DNA from: Candidatus Omnitrophota bacterium | Lineage (GTDB): Bacteria > Omnitrophota > Gorgyraeia > 2-01-FULL-45-10 | Assembly (NCBI GenBank): GCA_003142795.1 | Contig: PLNN01000020.1 | Span: forward strand, 33,383-72,461 | Length of the DNA: 39,079 bases | Reading direction: 5' to 3' | In this document: positions 7,063 to 14,327 of the stretch, piece after piece | How positions within the stretch are numbered: the first letter of the stretch is position 1 | Layout: every line of letters starts with the position of its first letter | The notes under the pieces: model-generated | Told to the model about the DNA's origin: nothing | Database searches by the model: none | The model's input: only the letters and a program-made list of their open reading frames with translations | Program-made: the position numbers and the translations under genes

Positions 7063-9135
7063 TTACTTTTTTTTCGTTGTCTCCAGTGTTGTGGATAGCT
7101 TCTTCGTGAAGTCCTGCAGCATGCTCTTCATACTTTCTTCGAGCTTCTTCTTATTGGGTTCAATGTATCGCTGTCTGTATTTGGCTTCCTGCTGGAGGAT
7201 GTACTCTTCCTCTGCGGTCCTCTTCTCTTTTGCTTTGAGCTTCTCTATGATCCTGTCTATCTGGCTCGGAGGAAGCATCTCAAGCTCTTTCTGTAACGGG
7301 TTCTTCTGTAACACGTTACTCGCATAGAGAGCCTCTGAGTTCTTCTCTATTATCTTCTTTACTTCATCATAATAGGGCTTTGTAGCATCGTTATACTCGA
7401 GTATTATCTTACTCTTTGCCGTATCGAGGTTAGAGAAGATGTTCTTTATATTGTACAGGTCGCCTTCCTTTAACAGGTCTGGTATGGCCTGGGCTAAAAG
7501 GATATTGGCTACTGCCTGTAAGAGCTCATCGGTTGCCTTTTTAAGCTCAGGGTTGGCGTTGGCATCTTTTTCTAGGTTATCCATATCCGTCAAGAGCTTT
7601 GTCGTTTCATCTATCACGGTCTTCTGGTCGTCGGTGGGGTTAGAGATGATCTTGGATAATGTCTTGGCCGCATCCATGGCCTGCTGTTCCGCGGTCGTCC
7701 CCTTGAGGCCGTTATCCTGTATCGCCTTATTCACTATTTTACTTAATAGCGCCGGATCCAATTCGCCTCCGCCTTTGGAGGATAGACTGTCTCCTTTGAG
7801 CAGATCTTTAAACATAGAACCCACGGCGCCTGGATCAGTGCTGGCAATGCTTGCAGCGTTGTAGGCATTCGTATACAGGCTCTGGTCATTATATTTATTG
7901 TACACATATTGGGAAGTCAAGATTGTCGGAGCTGAAGAACCTGTATAAGGCGAACTGGAATATGTAGTTATAGCAGGTCCGTTCATATCGCCATTCAATA
8001 CATTTGGTCCACCTGCAAAACCGTTAAATATAAAATTCTGCGATGGATTTGTCCCTCCATTAAAATAATCATTCGTTGAATAAAAAGCGTAGGGTGATCT
8101 GGGAATATAAGTTTCTATTGCTGCGCTTCCATAAAAGTTATTATCTGACGAATGTATGTCTGCGTTTTCTATTACCGGCCCATGCACGGTGTCCGTAAAA
8201 TTATTGCCGTTAAGCGTGAGACTGCATCCATGGCTCTCGAAAAGTGAATTAAAGATATTATTTTCAAAAGTTATATTTCCTCCGCCTTCTGCGTCAAACC
8301 AGTCGTTAAAAGTGTTATTGCTGAAATCTAAACCGGTCTGGGACCAAATAGCTACCGGATCCTGGAAAATAAACCCGTTTATTTTTGCATCGGACGTGCT
8401 TATGGTAACTCCCTCCAGATATGTCGAATTATTGCTAATATCCCTTTCCCCCGTGTCATTATAACCGCCATATAGATTGACGGCCTTATCTATTAACACC
8501 CCATTTGGATAGCCATACATGTCTCCTTTTACTATTATAGTGTCGCCAGCATTCGCGATGTTGAGCGCATCACCAATATTACCCATCCCGGTCCCTACAG
8601 TATCCCCTTCAAAGGAGCCGGCATATATGAATCTTACGTCGTTATCACCTATACGCAATATCTCGGACACCATTCTGCCGTCATATCCTGCATCTGTGCT
8701 AAGGACACCATTGATGTCACGCTTATCATTTCCCTTGCCTATCGGCACATTAAACTGAGTAGACTGGGTCACAATTGTCGCGTTGATTACCTTAGCCGGT
8801 GTTTGAGTGGTATTGACGCTGCCTGTCTTCATTTGCAGGACGGGATTAGCGACCTGCTGCGCCGGCGCCTGTTCCTCTGTCTTACGGCCTAATTTATTTT
8901 TCACAAAGTCCATGGCAGATTCAAAAAATCCCTTCTCTTTATAATCCGGCATATTTACCTTTAAATAGCTATCAGCCTGATATTTGGCCGCATTGATATA
9001 GCCCGGGCTAAAGGTATAAGAACTATCCTGGGAAAGCTTGTCCGATTTGTCCTCACCATATGCAAAGCATAAAGAAGTCCCTGCCACCAAGAATAGGATT
9101 GTTCCTGTGATCAGCATAGCCTTTAAGGTTTTCAT
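7063..9135 (-). CDS. Exported beta-helix protein, paralogue A
   Basis: The 690-residue protein has a signal peptide (MKTLKAMLITGTILFLVAGTSLCFA), the same N-terminal block as its neighbour (SSYTFSPGYINAAKYQADS), a beta-helix-like middle (NIGDALNIANAGDTIIVKGD, VNLYGGYNDTGERD, DFSNNTFNDW, ITFENNIFNS, LTLNGNNFTD) rich in Asn and aromatic residues, and the same charged helical C-terminal ~190 residues. The two genes are about 90% identical in DNA at their 3' ends but poorly alignable in the middle. It is first in the pair; upstream lie a TAAGGAG ribosome binding site, a terminator and a GEMM-I riboswitch. Location is periplasmic or extracellular. No sorting signal or enzyme motif was recognised. 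Confidence 0.85.
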   Translation of the reverse strand: MKTLKAMLITGTILFLVAGTSLCFAYGEDKSDKLSQDSSYTFSPGYINAAKYQADSYLKVNMPDYKEKGFFESAMDFVKNKLGRKTEEQAPAQQVANPVLQMKTGSVNTTQTPAKVINATIVTQSTQFNVPIGKGNDKRDINGVLSTDAGYDGRMVSEILRIGDNDVRFIYAGSFEGDTVGTGMGNIGDALNIANAGDTIIVKGDMYGYPNGVLIDKAVNLYGGYNDTGERDISNNSTYLEGVTISTSDAKINGFIFQDPVAIWSQTGLDFSNNTFNDWFDAEGGGNITFENNIFNSLFESHGCSLTLNGNNFTDTVHGPVIENADIHSSDNNFYGSAAIETYIPRSPYAFYSTNDYFNGGTNPSQNFIFNGFAGGPNVLNGDMNGPAITTYSSSPYTGSSAPTILTSQYVYNKYNDQSLYTNAYNAASIASTDPGAVGSMFKDLLKGDSLSSKGGGELDPALLSKIVNKAIQDNGLKGTTAEQQAMDAAKTLSKIISNPTDDQKTVIDETTKLLTDMDNLEKDANANPELKKATDELLQAVANILLAQAIPDLLKEGDLYNIKNIFSNLDTAKSKIILEYNDATKPYYDEVKKIIEKNSEALYASNVLQKNPLQKELEMLPPSQIDRIIEKLKAKEKRTAEEEYILQQEAKYRQRYIEPNKKKLEESMKSMLQDFTKKLSTTLETTKKK

Positions 9136-9164
9136 TTCAGTTTCTCCTTAAGTTGCGACCTAAC

Positions 9165-9199
9165 ACAAAAAACCTATTCACGCCATTATATGAATAGGT
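9165..9199 (-). terminator. Intrinsic terminator of the riboswitch expression platform
   Basis: On the minus strand ACCTATTCA (9199-9191) pairs with TGAATAGGT (9180-9172) around a 10-nt loop and runs straight into TTTTTTG. It sits between the GEMM aptamer and the ribosome binding site of the first beta-helix gene, the normal place for a transcription-control expression platform. Confidence 0.85.
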
Positions 9200-9212
9200 C
9201 CGCTTAAGCTTC

Positions 9213-9302
9213 GGCAACTGACTGCCATGTCCTCTTCTTTAGGGGGAGTTAGGCTCATAGCTTTGCGACCCATTCTTTCGAATGGTGTGCCTTTATCGTT
9301 CT
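9213..9302 (-). ncRNA. GEMM-I riboswitch (cyclic di-GMP-I)
   Basis: Minus-strand RNA reads AAAGGCACACC, then the P2 hairpin CCATTC-GAAA-GAATGG with a GNRA loop, then GGGTCGCAAAGC (family GGGACGCAAAGCC), TATGAGCCTAA with the tetraloop-receptor-like CCTAA, and a closing segment GGCAGTCAGTTGCC. Order and spacing match the GEMM-I aptamer. By alignment with the Vibrio Vc2 aptamer, the ligand-reading position (G20 in Vc2) appears to be G, which favours c-di-GMP over the cGAMP-binding variants that carry A; this is a hand alignment. The 3' arm AGTTGC (9219-9214) is also complementary to GCAACT (9156-9151) next to the ribosome binding site, a possible alternative pairing. Confidence 0.87.
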
Positions 9303-9310
9303 CTATCACA

Positions 9311-9353
9311 AGTATACACTATTTTAGTATAATGAGAAGTGTGTGAATTGTAA
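9311..9353 (-). promoter_or_regulatory. Candidate promoter(s) for the riboswitch transcript
   Basis: Two TATACT boxes occur on the minus strand just upstream of the aptamer, at about 9331-9326 and 9316-9311. The first has TTACAA 16 bp upstream; the second has TTCTCA 16 bp upstream. Both -35 matches are weak, so which one is used is open. Confidence 0.45.
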
Positions 9354-9364
9354 CTTTTTCATAG

Positions 9365-10681
9365 TTAACGCGGCCCATGTCTTCTATCTACGAAGAAGAC
9401 GCTTTTACCTTCAAGCTTTGCGCGAGTCTTGACCTCAACGGCAATATTGGTCAACTCTCCGTAACTCGTTATGGGCCGGAACTGGTTAGTTACTCCGGAC
9501 AATGATATGCTCATTATCGGGAATTTTACAAATTCGCCTTTTCGATTTTTGGCGGTTATATACCCTGCTTGCAGGTCTCCCTCGGAATAGAAACTTTTTA
9601 TACCGGCGTCGAAATCCGATATTATTTGCGAGGCGACAGCCTCACCCCTTTCAGGAGTCGTCAAGACAAAGAAGTCGTCTCCGCCTTCATGTCCTATGAA
9701 ATCACCGCTCTCGCCTTTATCTTTTACGGCCTTTTGCAATATCTTGCTCGTGAACTTGATGATCTCGTCACCTTTGCCTACGCCGTATTTATCGTTATAT
9801 GCCTTAAAATCATTCAGGTCTATGTGTAGAGCGATGAATTTCTCATTGCGCCTTATCCTGGCTTCTATCTCCTCGCGTATGGTGGTATTACCGGGCAGTT
9901 TCGTCAACGGGTTCGCGTTCTCCGCCTTTTCCTTTATCTTCTTCAGCGCAACCGTCATTTCGTTGAACGTCTCACCCAGCTCCTGTATCTCATCATTCGT
10001 TTTTATATTTACATTCATATCGAGGTTACCGGACGCTATGTCTTTGGTAGCTATATTTAAAAGCCTGATAGGCCAAACGATTGTCCTCAATAAGATCAAC
10101 CCGAGGAACACGTTGCCTATGATAACGGCTATTATGGTCAGGATTATAGGGACAAATATGCTTACGATGGCCTGCTGGATGTTGCCTACGGAGAACGACA
10201 GCTTGACGATGTATTTGGTCGACGTTTCAAGCGACAGCGGGATATATATCTCTATCAGTTGCGTATTTTTATTTAACCTGGAATAGAACCACGTGCTTTC
10301 GCTTGATGTCCTGGACAGGTCCTTGTACGTCTCGATATCCTTACCGGATTCGCCGAACTCCCGCATCATGGGATCATTGGTAGCGACCGTCTCGCCGGTC
10401 ATGGAGAGTATCGATATCTTCTCTACGATCTCTTCGTCGGAAAATGATTTTATGGCGGCTTCGAATATACTTGGGGCTGTTTCTTCGGAATGGATATCTT
10501 TGAGGAGAAGCTCCAGCGTCGTTTTTACTATTATCGTCCCGACGCGGGCCCTGTATTTATTGTAGGAGTTGAGCCTGTCTATCTGGTCGCGGAGCTGTAT
10601 GGTGGTAAAGACGGCTATAAATAATAAAGACATGCCAACGATCAATAGGCCGACTCTTACCTGTAGGGGCACTTTCTTCAT
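9365..10681 (-). CDS. Membrane HAMP-GGDEF protein, putative diguanylate cyclase
   Basis: Order of parts: N-terminal membrane segment (VGLLIVGMSLLFIAVFTT), a periplasmic sensor region of about 150 residues, a second membrane segment (IILTIIAVIIGNVFLGLILL), a HAMP domain (RLLNIATKDIASGNLDMNV, ELGETFNEM) and a GGDEF domain (LHIDLNDFKAYNDKYG, GHEGGDDFFVL). The signature is GGDDF instead of GGDEF/GGEEF, and the position of the inhibitory I-site reads ESGD, not RxxD. Activity is therefore probable but not certain, and product inhibition is unlikely. The ORF-track start is a TTG that is itself the -35 box; the ATG at 10681 (MKKVPLQ) is the credible start. It is immediately upstream of the c-di-GMP riboswitch and its targets. 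Confidence 0.85.
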   Translation of the reverse strand: MKKVPLQVRVGLLIVGMSLLFIAVFTTIQLRDQIDRLNSYNKYRARVGTIIVKTTLELLLKDIHSEETAPSIFEAAIKSFSDEEIVEKISILSMTGETVATNDPMMREFGESGKDIETYKDLSRTSSESTWFYSRLNKNTQLIEIYIPLSLETSTKYIVKLSFSVGNIQQAIVSIFVPIILTIIAVIIGNVFLGLILLRTIVWPIRLLNIATKDIASGNLDMNVNIKTNDEIQELGETFNEMTVALKKIKEKAENANPLTKLPGNTTIREEIEARIRRNEKFIALHIDLNDFKAYNDKYGVGKGDEIIKFTSKILQKAVKDKGESGDFIGHEGGDDFFVLTTPERGEAVASQIISDFDAGIKSFYSEGDLQAGYITAKNRKGEFVKFPIMSISLSGVTNQFRPITSYGELTNIAVEVKTRAKLEGKSVFFVDRRHGPR

Positions 10682-10691
10682 ATTAAAATAT

Positions 10692-10720
10692 AATATACCA
10701 TCATTATCACATTCTGTCAA
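10692..10720 (-). promoter_or_regulatory. Promoter of the GGDEF gene, leaderless layout
   Basis: On the minus strand TTGACA (10720-10715) is followed after 17 bp by TATATT (10697-10692). Only 10 bp separate the -10 box from the ATG at 10681 and there is no Shine-Dalgarno sequence, so the transcript would have a leader of about 4 nt. Confidence 0.75.
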
Positions 10721-10740
10721 AGAAATGAACGCGCGAATTC

Positions 10741-10775
10741 AATAGTACTATTTTGCGAAATATCAACTACTATTG
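10741..10775. promoter_or_regulatory. Possible operator between the divergent GGDEF and XRE promoters
   Basis: AATAGTACTATT (10741-10752) is a perfect 12-bp palindrome. The half-site ACTATT recurs at 10769-10774, 22 bp downstream in the same orientation (two helical turns), overlapping the -35 box of the XRE gene. A regulator site is inference. Confidence 0.4.
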
Positions 10776-10820
10776 ACAAATATAAAAATGCCGGGTATAC
10801 TTACGGATAAATCGAAGGAG
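10773..10820 (+). promoter_or_regulatory. Consensus promoter and ribosome binding site of the XRE-cupin gene
   Basis: TTGACA (10773-10778), 17-bp spacer, TATACT (10796-10801), then AAGGAG (10815-10820) 6 bp before the ATG at 10827. Both boxes match sigma70 consensus in all or all but one position. Confidence 0.85.
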
Positions 10821-10826
10821 TGATAT

Positions 10827-11372
10827 ATGCACGTAGGCCAGATAATACGAAAATTCAGGAAAGAAAAGAATATGACGCTCCTGGAATTGTCCCAGAAGTC
10901 CGGCGTAGCCCTCGCCACCTTAAGCCGCGTAGAGAACGGCAAAATGACCGGCACTCTCGAATCTCATATAAAGATCTGCGAAGCCCTCGATGTAAGTCTG
11001 CCGGAGTTTTACAAAGACCTGTCGGCAAAAAGAACCGTCGAGGTCACGAATAAAGAGATAAAGCCCTCCGTATTCATTCATAACAAAAAAATGTCGTCCG
11101 AGATGCTCGCGGCGAACGCTATTAATAAAAAGATGATGCCTATGCTTGTAAAGATCAGCGACGGCGGCTCTACCAGTATCGAAGAAACAAGGTCGGGCGT
11201 TGAAAAATTCGTATATGTTCTTGACGGAAAGATCGCGGCATTTATCGGCGAGGAAACGTTTAATCTTACCAAGGGCGATACTTTATACTTTACCGTCTCC
11301 GGCCCCCACTACTTTAAGAATATCGGCGCCGGCGAAGGCCGCATCATCATCGTAACCAGTCCACCTGCGTAA
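10827..11372 (+). CDS. XRE-family regulator with C-terminal cupin domain
   Basis: The 181-residue protein has an N-terminal helix-turn-helix of the XRE/Cro type (residues about 5-62: IIRKFRKEKNMTLLELSQKSG, ATLSRVENGKM) and a C-terminal cupin_2 barrel (residues about 105-178: GVEKFVYVLDGKIAAFIGEE, LTKGDTLYF, PHYFKNIG). This architecture is common in regulators of small-molecule metabolism, where the cupin binds an unidentified ligand. It is transcribed divergently from the GGDEF gene, so it may control that promoter, its own, or both. Its last 26 bp overlap the 3' end of the convergent methyltransferase gene. The ligand cannot be told from sequence. Confidence 0.88.
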   Translation: MHVGQIIRKFRKEKNMTLLELSQKSGVALATLSRVENGKMTGTLESHIKICEALDVSLPEFYKDLSAKRTVEVTNKEIKPSVFIHNKKMSSEMLAANAINKKMMPMLVKISDGGSTSIEETRSGVEKFVYVLDGKIAAFIGEETFNLTKGDTLYFTVSGPHYFKNIGAGEGRIIIVTSPPA

Positions 11373-12162
11373 AGATAACTTTTTTAAATACCCCTAAGGC
11401 CTGGTCGCCGCAGCCTAGCCTGTCGGCGATCCGCGCGACCGTTGCTATAGTATTTTTCCTCAGCGACTTCGAATATGAGTAGCCCATGGTGTTCTGTTTT
11501 ATCCCTTTGGCTTCGAATCCACCCTCCATCATCACTGCTTTAAATGTCGCCGGCTCAAAATGCCATACATGGTCAGGCATCCCCCAACCGTACCAGTTTT
11601 GTTTCAGCCACTTTTGCATGAGGCTGTTGTAATTCGGCATTCCCGCGTAAACTACACCGTCGTCTTTCAATATTCGTCCCGTCTGGGCAAGAAATGGTTT
11701 AAAATAAAGTATGTGCTCGAGGACATGATTGAAAGAGACCGCGTCGAACATCTTTTCTTCCAATTTCAGCTCCTCTAAAGGTTTAGTGTAAACAACGTGG
11801 CCTTTTTTGCGGGCAGCTTCTGCCGCATCCAGGTTTAGCTCCACGCCAAAAGTTTCCTTAAAACCGGCATCTCTGGCTTCGTCCAGAAGATAGCCTACCG
11901 AGCACCCTATATCCAGGAACCTGCCGCCCGTCTTATACTTTTTTACTTCAGCCATTATGGCGCGGGCGAACGTGCGGAACGAGGATCCATTATCCAGATA
12001 AAATTTACAATATTTTTCCTGGGATCCATAATTAAAATCGGGGTAAGGATAGGTGCGGGCAAGGCCGCATTTCCGGCATTTAACTATTGAGACGGCCTTG
12101 TCGATCGCCAGCATGCGGTCGAACCGGCTATCATTGCAGCGGTAACAGACCTCATTTTTCAT
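11347..12162 (-). CDS. Class I SAM-dependent methyltransferase with N-terminal zinc finger
   Basis: The 271-residue protein opens with CYRCND and then KCRKCGLART, a Cys4 zinc-ribbon layout often seen before small-molecule or sugar methyltransferases. It then has a Rossmann SAM-binding motif (GRFLDIGCSVGYLLDEARDAG), an acidic loop (TFGVELNLDAAE) and FDAVSFNHVLEHI as motif IV; Methyltransf_11/23 type. The C-terminal QKWLKQNWYGWGMPDHVWHF is common in sugar or lipid-linked glycan methyltransferases, but the substrate is unknown. It starts 5 bp after the HD-GYP gene, with no clear Shine-Dalgarno sequence, so coupling to that gene is likely. It is the last gene of the plsC-DUF362-kinase run. Confidence 0.85.
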   Translation of the reverse strand: MKNEVCYRCNDSRFDRMLAIDKAVSIVKCRKCGLARTYPYPDFNYGSQEKYCKFYLDNGSSFRTFARAIMAEVKKYKTGGRFLDIGCSVGYLLDEARDAGFKETFGVELNLDAAEAARKKGHVVYTKPLEELKLEEKMFDAVSFNHVLEHILYFKPFLAQTGRILKDDGVVYAGMPNYNSLMQKWLKQNWYGWGMPDHVWHFEPATFKAVMMEGGFEAKGIKQNTMGYSYSKSLRKNTIATVARIADRLGCGDQALGVFKKVIFTQVDWLR

Positions 12163-12166
12163 ATAG

Positions 12167-13546
12167 TTACATCGTCGGGAATTTGTGATTTCCGGTGGTG
12201 ATTATGTTTCCTTTTTCAAAAGCAAGAAGGAACGCGCCGACAACGACCGGATCGAACTGCGTCCCGGAGCAGCGTTTTATCTCCTGTATCGCGTCTTCAA
12301 CGCTCTTCTTCTTTTTATAGGGCCGATTACTCGTGATCGCGTCGAACGCGTCCGCGACAGATATTATCCGCGCTACCAGGGGAATGTCCCTGCCCTTTAA
12401 TCCGTCAGGATATCCTGAACCGTCATAGCATTCCTGGTGATAACGCACTTCCCTGGCGACATCGCTCAGTTCTTTGATAGGATGAAGGATCGTCGCGCCG
12501 ATTATCGAATGCTTCTTTATTTCTTCGAACTCTTCGGGCAGGAGGCTGCCGTGTTTATTCAACACGTGGTCCGGGACCCCGATCTTGCCGATGTCATGCA
12601 AGAGCGCCGATATCTGCAGGGTCTCCCTGAAATTCTTGTATGATGCGACCTCCGGCATGCCTTCGAGCTCTCTTGCTATGGAAAGGCAATAGGTCGTAAC
12701 TCGCTCCGTATGGCCGTGAGTGTACGGGTCCCGCGCGTCTATGGCTGCCGCAAGCGCGATGGCCGTGTGGATGAATATCCTGTGCTCCCGGATGTAAAGC
12801 TCCTTTATCTCCTCTATCTTACCCTGGAGGTTCTCGATAAGCTGGGCATTGGCGAGTGCCATTGCCGCATCATTGGCCAGCGTAACGAAAAATCCCATCT
12901 CTTCCCTGCTAAAACCCTCGCCCGATATTTTGTCGCCCAGCACGAGGATGCCGAGAAGGTCTTTCTTGAAGTAGCAGGGAACGCAGAGGTTCGCCTTTAT
13001 GAGGTCCATCTGTTTTTTAATTAAGAGCAGCCTGTCATAAAGGTCCGGCTGTTTTTCGAGGACTTCCCTGTTGCGAAGAGAATTTATCAGGTCCTCGTAA
13101 GCAAGAATGCCTGTTTCGGATACGAGATAATTCTCCTTCTCATCGAACGCGGCTATAAGGGGATTTTCGGGGCTCATTTTTATGAAGCCGATAGGGATCT
13201 TGATGCCCTCGCTGCCCTTGGAATCTATCAGTATAAATGAGTGCTTTTGTTCTTTATATAACAGCACTGCCGTATGAGTCACGCCCAGCTGCTCGTCGAT
13301 CGTGCGGACTATCATTTTGATAAGGTGCTCGGGCTTGCGGAACCTTATCATGGTCCTCGACGCCTTCTCCATGAATGATTGATAGTCGGACCGCGTCGCG
13401 GAGCCTTGCGCCCCGTCGGCCCCCCTCGGGATCCTTTTATTCTCAGGCGCGGGCGGGCCGTCCGGATTCGCTATCTTATCCAGAAAAGAATTTTGCAGCT
13501 TATCCCAGCTGGGAGCCTTCTTCGGCTTATCCATGTTTTTATCCAT
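12167..13546 (-). CDS. GAF-HD-GYP protein, putative cyclic-di-GMP phosphodiesterase
   Basis: The 459-residue protein has a GAF-like sensor (residues about 65-235: LGVTHTAVLLYKEQ, LCVPCYFKKDLLGILVLGDK) and an HD-GYP domain (residues about 255-440: DARDPYTHGHTERV, ALLHDIGKIGVP, YHQECYDGSGYPDGLKG, VADAFDAITSNRPYKK). HD-GYP enzymes hydrolyse c-di-GMP to pGpG or GMP. One deviation: the usual HHExxDGxGYP reads HQE, replacing a histidine that is a metal ligand in characterised enzymes. No membrane segment is seen, so it is cytosolic. AAGGA lies 8 bp before the ATG. It is encoded just after two receiver proteins and a kinase, which may feed it phosphorelay input. Confidence 0.9.
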   Translation of the reverse strand: MDKNMDKPKKAPSWDKLQNSFLDKIANPDGPPAPENKRIPRGADGAQGSATRSDYQSFMEKASRTMIRFRKPEHLIKMIVRTIDEQLGVTHTAVLLYKEQKHSFILIDSKGSEGIKIPIGFIKMSPENPLIAAFDEKENYLVSETGILAYEDLINSLRNREVLEKQPDLYDRLLLIKKQMDLIKANLCVPCYFKKDLLGILVLGDKISGEGFSREEMGFFVTLANDAAMALANAQLIENLQGKIEEIKELYIREHRIFIHTAIALAAAIDARDPYTHGHTERVTTYCLSIARELEGMPEVASYKNFRETLQISALLHDIGKIGVPDHVLNKHGSLLPEEFEEIKKHSIIGATILHPIKELSDVAREVRYHQECYDGSGYPDGLKGRDIPLVARIISVADAFDAITSNRPYKKKKSVEDAIQEIKRCSGTQFDPVVVGAFLLAFEKGNIITTGNHKFPTM

Positions 13547-13578
13547 TTCGTTATCCTTCGGTTAATAATTATTTATAA

Positions 13579-13938
13579 TTACACTTTAAACATTTTCTCG
13601 ACCGCATGTTCCAGATTATCGAGGGCGAGCGGCTTCGTAATATAATTGCACGCGCCCAGTCTGCATGCCTCGTCCATCTTTTCCTGGTCTTCAAGCGCGC
13701 TGACCATGATGACCTTGATATTCTTATCAAAAGTCTTAATATGTTTCAGGACCGCGATGCCGTCCATCCCCTTCATCTTGATGTCGAGCAGTATCAGGTC
13801 GGGCCTGTTTTCCTTTACGATAGACAGCGCCTCGTCGCCGCTTCCCGCGGTCTGCACGGTATAGCCGCGTTCGTTGAAAAAATTTCTCACGAAATCACAA
13901 ATGTCATGCTCGTCATCGACCACCAATAGCTTCGGCAT
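13579..13938 (-). CDS. Single-domain response regulator (CheY-like)
   Basis: The 119-residue protein is one receiver domain: acidic pair D8-D9 (VVDDEHD), phosphoacceptor D52 (LILLDIKM), the conserved serine in VMVSALED and lysine in YITKPL. There is no output domain, so it must act by protein contact, plausibly on the neighbouring HD-GYP protein or as a relay. A GAGGA ribosome binding site precedes the ATG. It lies 17 bp after a second receiver gene and 32 bp before the HD-GYP gene. Confidence 0.93.
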   Translation of the reverse strand: MPKLLVVDDEHDICDFVRNFFNERGYTVQTAGSGDEALSIVKENRPDLILLDIKMKGMDGIAVLKHIKTFDKNIKVIMVSALEDQEKMDEACRLGACNYITKPLALDNLEHAVEKMFKV

Positions 13939-13955
13939 CTAATCCTCGCTTTCGG

Positions 13956-14327
13956 TTATTGACCGGCTGCTTTGTTTATCGTCTCTTCTAACTCCTTTAA
14001 TGATGATATCGGTTTATCAAAATAGGCGTAGGCGCCCATCTTCAAAAGCCTCGCCTTTGTTTTTCCTCCGTCATCATACGCCGTTATGAATATTATCTGC
14101 GGCGACGGATTTAATGATTTTATCAGTTTCAGGACTTCGTCACCGTCTATGCCCGGCATCTTCAGGTCCATCAGGACGACGTCCGGCTTCTTCTCCTTGA
14201 CGAGCTCAATACCTTTTGCGCCGCGCACTGCCACGTCGATGTTATATCCTCTCAGCTCAAAGTAATCCTTGAGCATACTGATGAATTCGGCTTCGTCGTC
14301 TATCGCAACTATGTTTGGTTTTTTCAT
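13956..14327 (-). CDS. Single-domain response regulator (CheY-like)
   Basis: The 123-residue receiver has D10-D11 (AIDDEAEF), phosphoacceptor D54 (VVLMDLKMPGIDG), threonine in IFITAYDDGG and lysine in YFDKPIS. Its ATG overlaps the stop codon of the upstream kinase gene (ATGA), so it is the likely direct partner of that kinase. No output domain is present. With the next receiver gene it gives one kinase two receivers, a layout that suggests branching or a phosphate sink. Confidence 0.94.
   Translation of the reverse strand: MKKPNIVAIDDEAEFISMLKDYFELRGYNIDVAVRGAKGIELVKEKKPDVVLMDLKMPGIDGDEVLKLIKSLNPSPQIIFITAYDDGGKTKARLLKMGAYAYFDKPISSLKELEETINKAAGQ

Noticed and set aside
10682-10720. Extension of the GGDEF protein to the TTG at 10720
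   Set aside because: That TTG is the first three bases of the TTGACA -35 box, so the extension would lie upstream of the transcript.
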